A DNA stretch of 64,000 bases from Nymphaea colorata. Taxonomy: Eukaryota; Streptophyta; Magnoliopsida; Nymphaeales; Nymphaeaceae. The stretch spans positions 19,484,892 to 19,548,891 of the forward strand of contig NC_045139.1 in NCBI RefSeq assembly GCF_008831285.2, read 5' to 3'. Every line of letters starts with the position of its first letter. Position 1 is the first letter of the stretch. Below the pieces are notes generated by a model. It searched no databases, was not told where the DNA came from, and worked only from the letters and a program-made list of their open reading frames with translations. Below are positions 61,801-64,000 of the stretch, in pieces. The translations under genes and the position numbers were made by a program.

Positions 61801-64000
61801 GTGTTTTATGTCAGGATTGAAGGAAGGGTAAAAACTATGTTAGTGACATATAAGATGTCATTTTTTTGAGGTTTACAAGGTAATGGATGGGCTCTGCTTA
61901 AGTTTTTGTGGAGGTGGAGAGAAAAAAGGAGCACTTTGTTGTTGTTCAAAATGTTCATTGTACATGGCTAATATGAATCAGCTTTAACTGAAAGAATGGA
62001 TACTGAGCGTTCTAAATACAGTGGGGTGGATAGCATATACTGTCACTTATCATAAGCAGGTTGAGAGAAGCCTTAAAAGATTACAGTTTACATGGTTTTT
62101 CTGATGTGAACTTTGTATAATATTATTAACTAGAAAAGATAAACCTTCTTCTCCCTCTCCTCTGAAAGGTTCAGGTTACCTAAGGCGTCTTTGACAACTT
62201 GATGTTAAGCAAACCCATTTTTAAATGGGGAGCTTCCTGAGGAAGTCTGTGTCTCAATCACCAGGTTTTGTTTGGGATCCAAATCTGGTTTGCAAATTAG
62301 CTAAAGCTATTTATGCCAAGCTCAACTTGCCGGGTGTTGAGAATGGATACAAATCACAGTAACTGCCATCACAAACAGTGCGATGCAAATACAAACTATG
62401 AGTTTGGCAACAGTAAGAATTTGTTTCATGAATCTGCCCAAGCTTTAGAGCAGATTTCAAAACTACATCACTAGAGGATAGGCTTCTGACCTATTATTAA
62501 TCAAGAATAGACTGTACACGGTTTAGGGCAGAATCATTGAACGGTGAAAAATTATTTTCATTGCCAAAGGGCCCCAAAAATGTAGATGATTGAAACTCCT
62601 TTCTTGAATGTTAAAAAGGAAAACTAGCATTACAGTTGGGGGTTTAAAAAAAAAGTTCTAATTGATGTGTGAGCATCAGTCCAATGAGGTGCACACATCA
62701 AGTTAGTTTGCGCCTCACTTCTTATTTTTGGTGCGTTAATAGGTCTGGTGCATGCCGAGGTGCACGCATTTAACAACACTATGATTAAAATCAGATAAAA
62801 TGGCAGCCCTTTTTTTTGTTTTTTTTTTTAATTTATTTTGCTTCTTCCTTTTTGCTATTTTTCACTAGAGAATTGTGGAAAAGACTACAAAGACTAAAAT
62901 GTAAGTTGGAAATTTCGTTCTGTTCAGGTATAATATTAGTGTCCATTGCATTAATGTGATCATATACAGGACGTTCTTTTCAACTTGCAAGAGAGAAAGA
63001 GTGGAGTTGCGGAAATCTTTTGGTCATTCAAATGGACAGCAGAAGGAACCCATCCAAAAAGAATAAGAATCATGTACAGCTTTTGGGCGTTAAAAGCAAG
63101 GGACGTTGTCGATCTTTGAAGTGGACGGCACAAGGGACCTTTATTATGATTAAAATAAGATAAGATAACATTGGATACATAATATGACACTTAAATACGT
63201 GCTGAAACTATAATATGTTACCATTAGATCAAATATCAAACGTAATGCTTGCACATTATGAATGAAAAATATTAGGCCTTTGTGCTGTCGCATGCATAAA
63301 TTCATATAATTAGTGTATATTATGCTTAGACCACTACAACAAATAGTATGCCGATGCCTACAACATGCCTAACCTATGCTTCAAAATGTCTACAATGAAT
63401 CTGTGTTTTGAGTAATTGATTGGGTTCTTGCATATAAGTTATTGGCCGAAGAAGGGTCTGCTTTATTGGAATGCAATATTTCTGAATTGCAGCTAAAAAT
63501 AGTACTCTTATAAATTGCAGAACTTGATGCAGTTGTTGCGTGCAATGGATTTTCATTTTACTAGTGCAGACATTTTCATTTTACATTTTAATGAAAGGTA
63601 GTAATTGTGAATGTTAACCCACAGACTCTCCAAAGCATAGATACCAAAAAACATACATAGTTGGCTCTAGTATACAATTGACTAGTCCGTGAATGAATAT
63701 TAGCATATGAATATCACTAAAATCCAAGAATCACCGTATACTATTTCTGCGGCAGAGAATAGAACAATAAAGCACCCATACAGGTGTCCGATATCTCGCC
63801 GTGATAGAACTCTTACCCAACACGGCAACACCAAGCTCTATATTCTTAATATCCATACATCATCGTTGAAAAATAAAACACAAAAGAGAGAGAGAGAAAG
63901 AGGGAGTTTTCTATGATGAAGCAAGGAAATGGACGGCGACGAATCAGAGAGGTTGCAGTTTTCTACAGTGAAGCGCACCATTGCCTTCTTTCCCTCTCAC
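58884..64000. other. Right-hand intergenic region, no gene recognised
   Basis: The first few hundred bases are probably 3' UTR of the GT-1-domain gene. The rest is moderately AT-rich with only short frames and no family I recognise on either strand. Close to the edge (from about 63880) there is a GA-rich run, and a plus-strand frame opens at 63913 and is still open at 64000. It may be the start of another gene, but nothing supports that yet. Confidence 0.45.
61048..61147. repeat. Two-copy 50-bp tandem repeat
   Basis: Two head-to-tail copies begin GGGAAGTGCGACACCTGTCA (61048) and GGGAAGTGGGACACCTGTCA (61098) and end GAGAATCTG. They differ by a few substitutions and one base of length. No function is suggested by context. 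Confidence 0.9.

Noticed and set aside
63913-64000. Open plus-strand frame running off the right edge
   Set aside because: Only 29 codons are visible, with no recognisable motif; cannot be called a gene from this window.

Overview
The window is plant nuclear DNA, almost certainly from a flowering plant. Six protein-coding genes can be recognised. Several have plant-type split structures with GT-AG introns, and their products are plant-specific: a chloroplast SRP43 and a GT-1-type transcription-factor domain. The genes sit in long AT-rich intergenic DNA that holds microsatellites, short tandem repeats and MITE-like elements. I see no bacterial operons, CRISPR arrays, rRNA or convincing tRNA, and no intact retrotransposon gag-pol coding. 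The species cannot be named from the sequence alone. Exon boundaries were placed by hand from splice signals, reading frame and family resemblance.

Layout, left to right. (1) 858-2030 (+): intronless cpSRP43, the chloroplast LHCP chaperone. (2) 2031-12064: gene-poor DNA with a possible decayed or non-coding minus-strand unit near 4.9-5.8 kb and MITE-like repeats near 9.6-10.2 kb. (3) 12065-15600 (+): five-exon organellar-type deoxynucleoside kinase with a helix-hairpin-helix-like motif in its N-terminal extension. (4) 17481-25110 (+): fifteen-exon DUF726/TMCO4-like membrane protein with an alpha/beta-hydrolase GxSxG motif; one intron looks GC-AG. (5) 30129-27927 (-): two-exon WD40 protein of the WDR76/CMR1 type with an N-terminal PCNA-binding (PIP) box. 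(6) 30.1-39.3 kb: gene-free, with a clean 307-bp hAT-type MITE, tandem repeats and a long AT microsatellite. (7) 39329-42765 and 51255-54247 (+): a direct tandem pair of five-exon class-V aminotransferase/cysteine-desulfurase-like PLP enzymes. (8) 58243-58883 (+): a two-exon gene encoding only the C-terminal GT-1 domain, with no trihelix DNA-binding domain visible upstream. (9) 58.9-64 kb: nothing recognisable except a short duplication.

The genes do not form a pathway. They act in thylakoid protein targeting, nucleotide salvage, a membrane-associated hydrolase-like role, chromatin or DNA-damage biology, an uncharacterised PLP reaction, and transcription. The points most worth a second look are the tandem PLP-enzyme pair (near-identical GC-rich exons beside unlike introns), the orphan GT-1 C-terminal domain, the PIP box on the WD40 protein, and the kinase's HhH-like segment. 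I found no defensible new multi-gene system.
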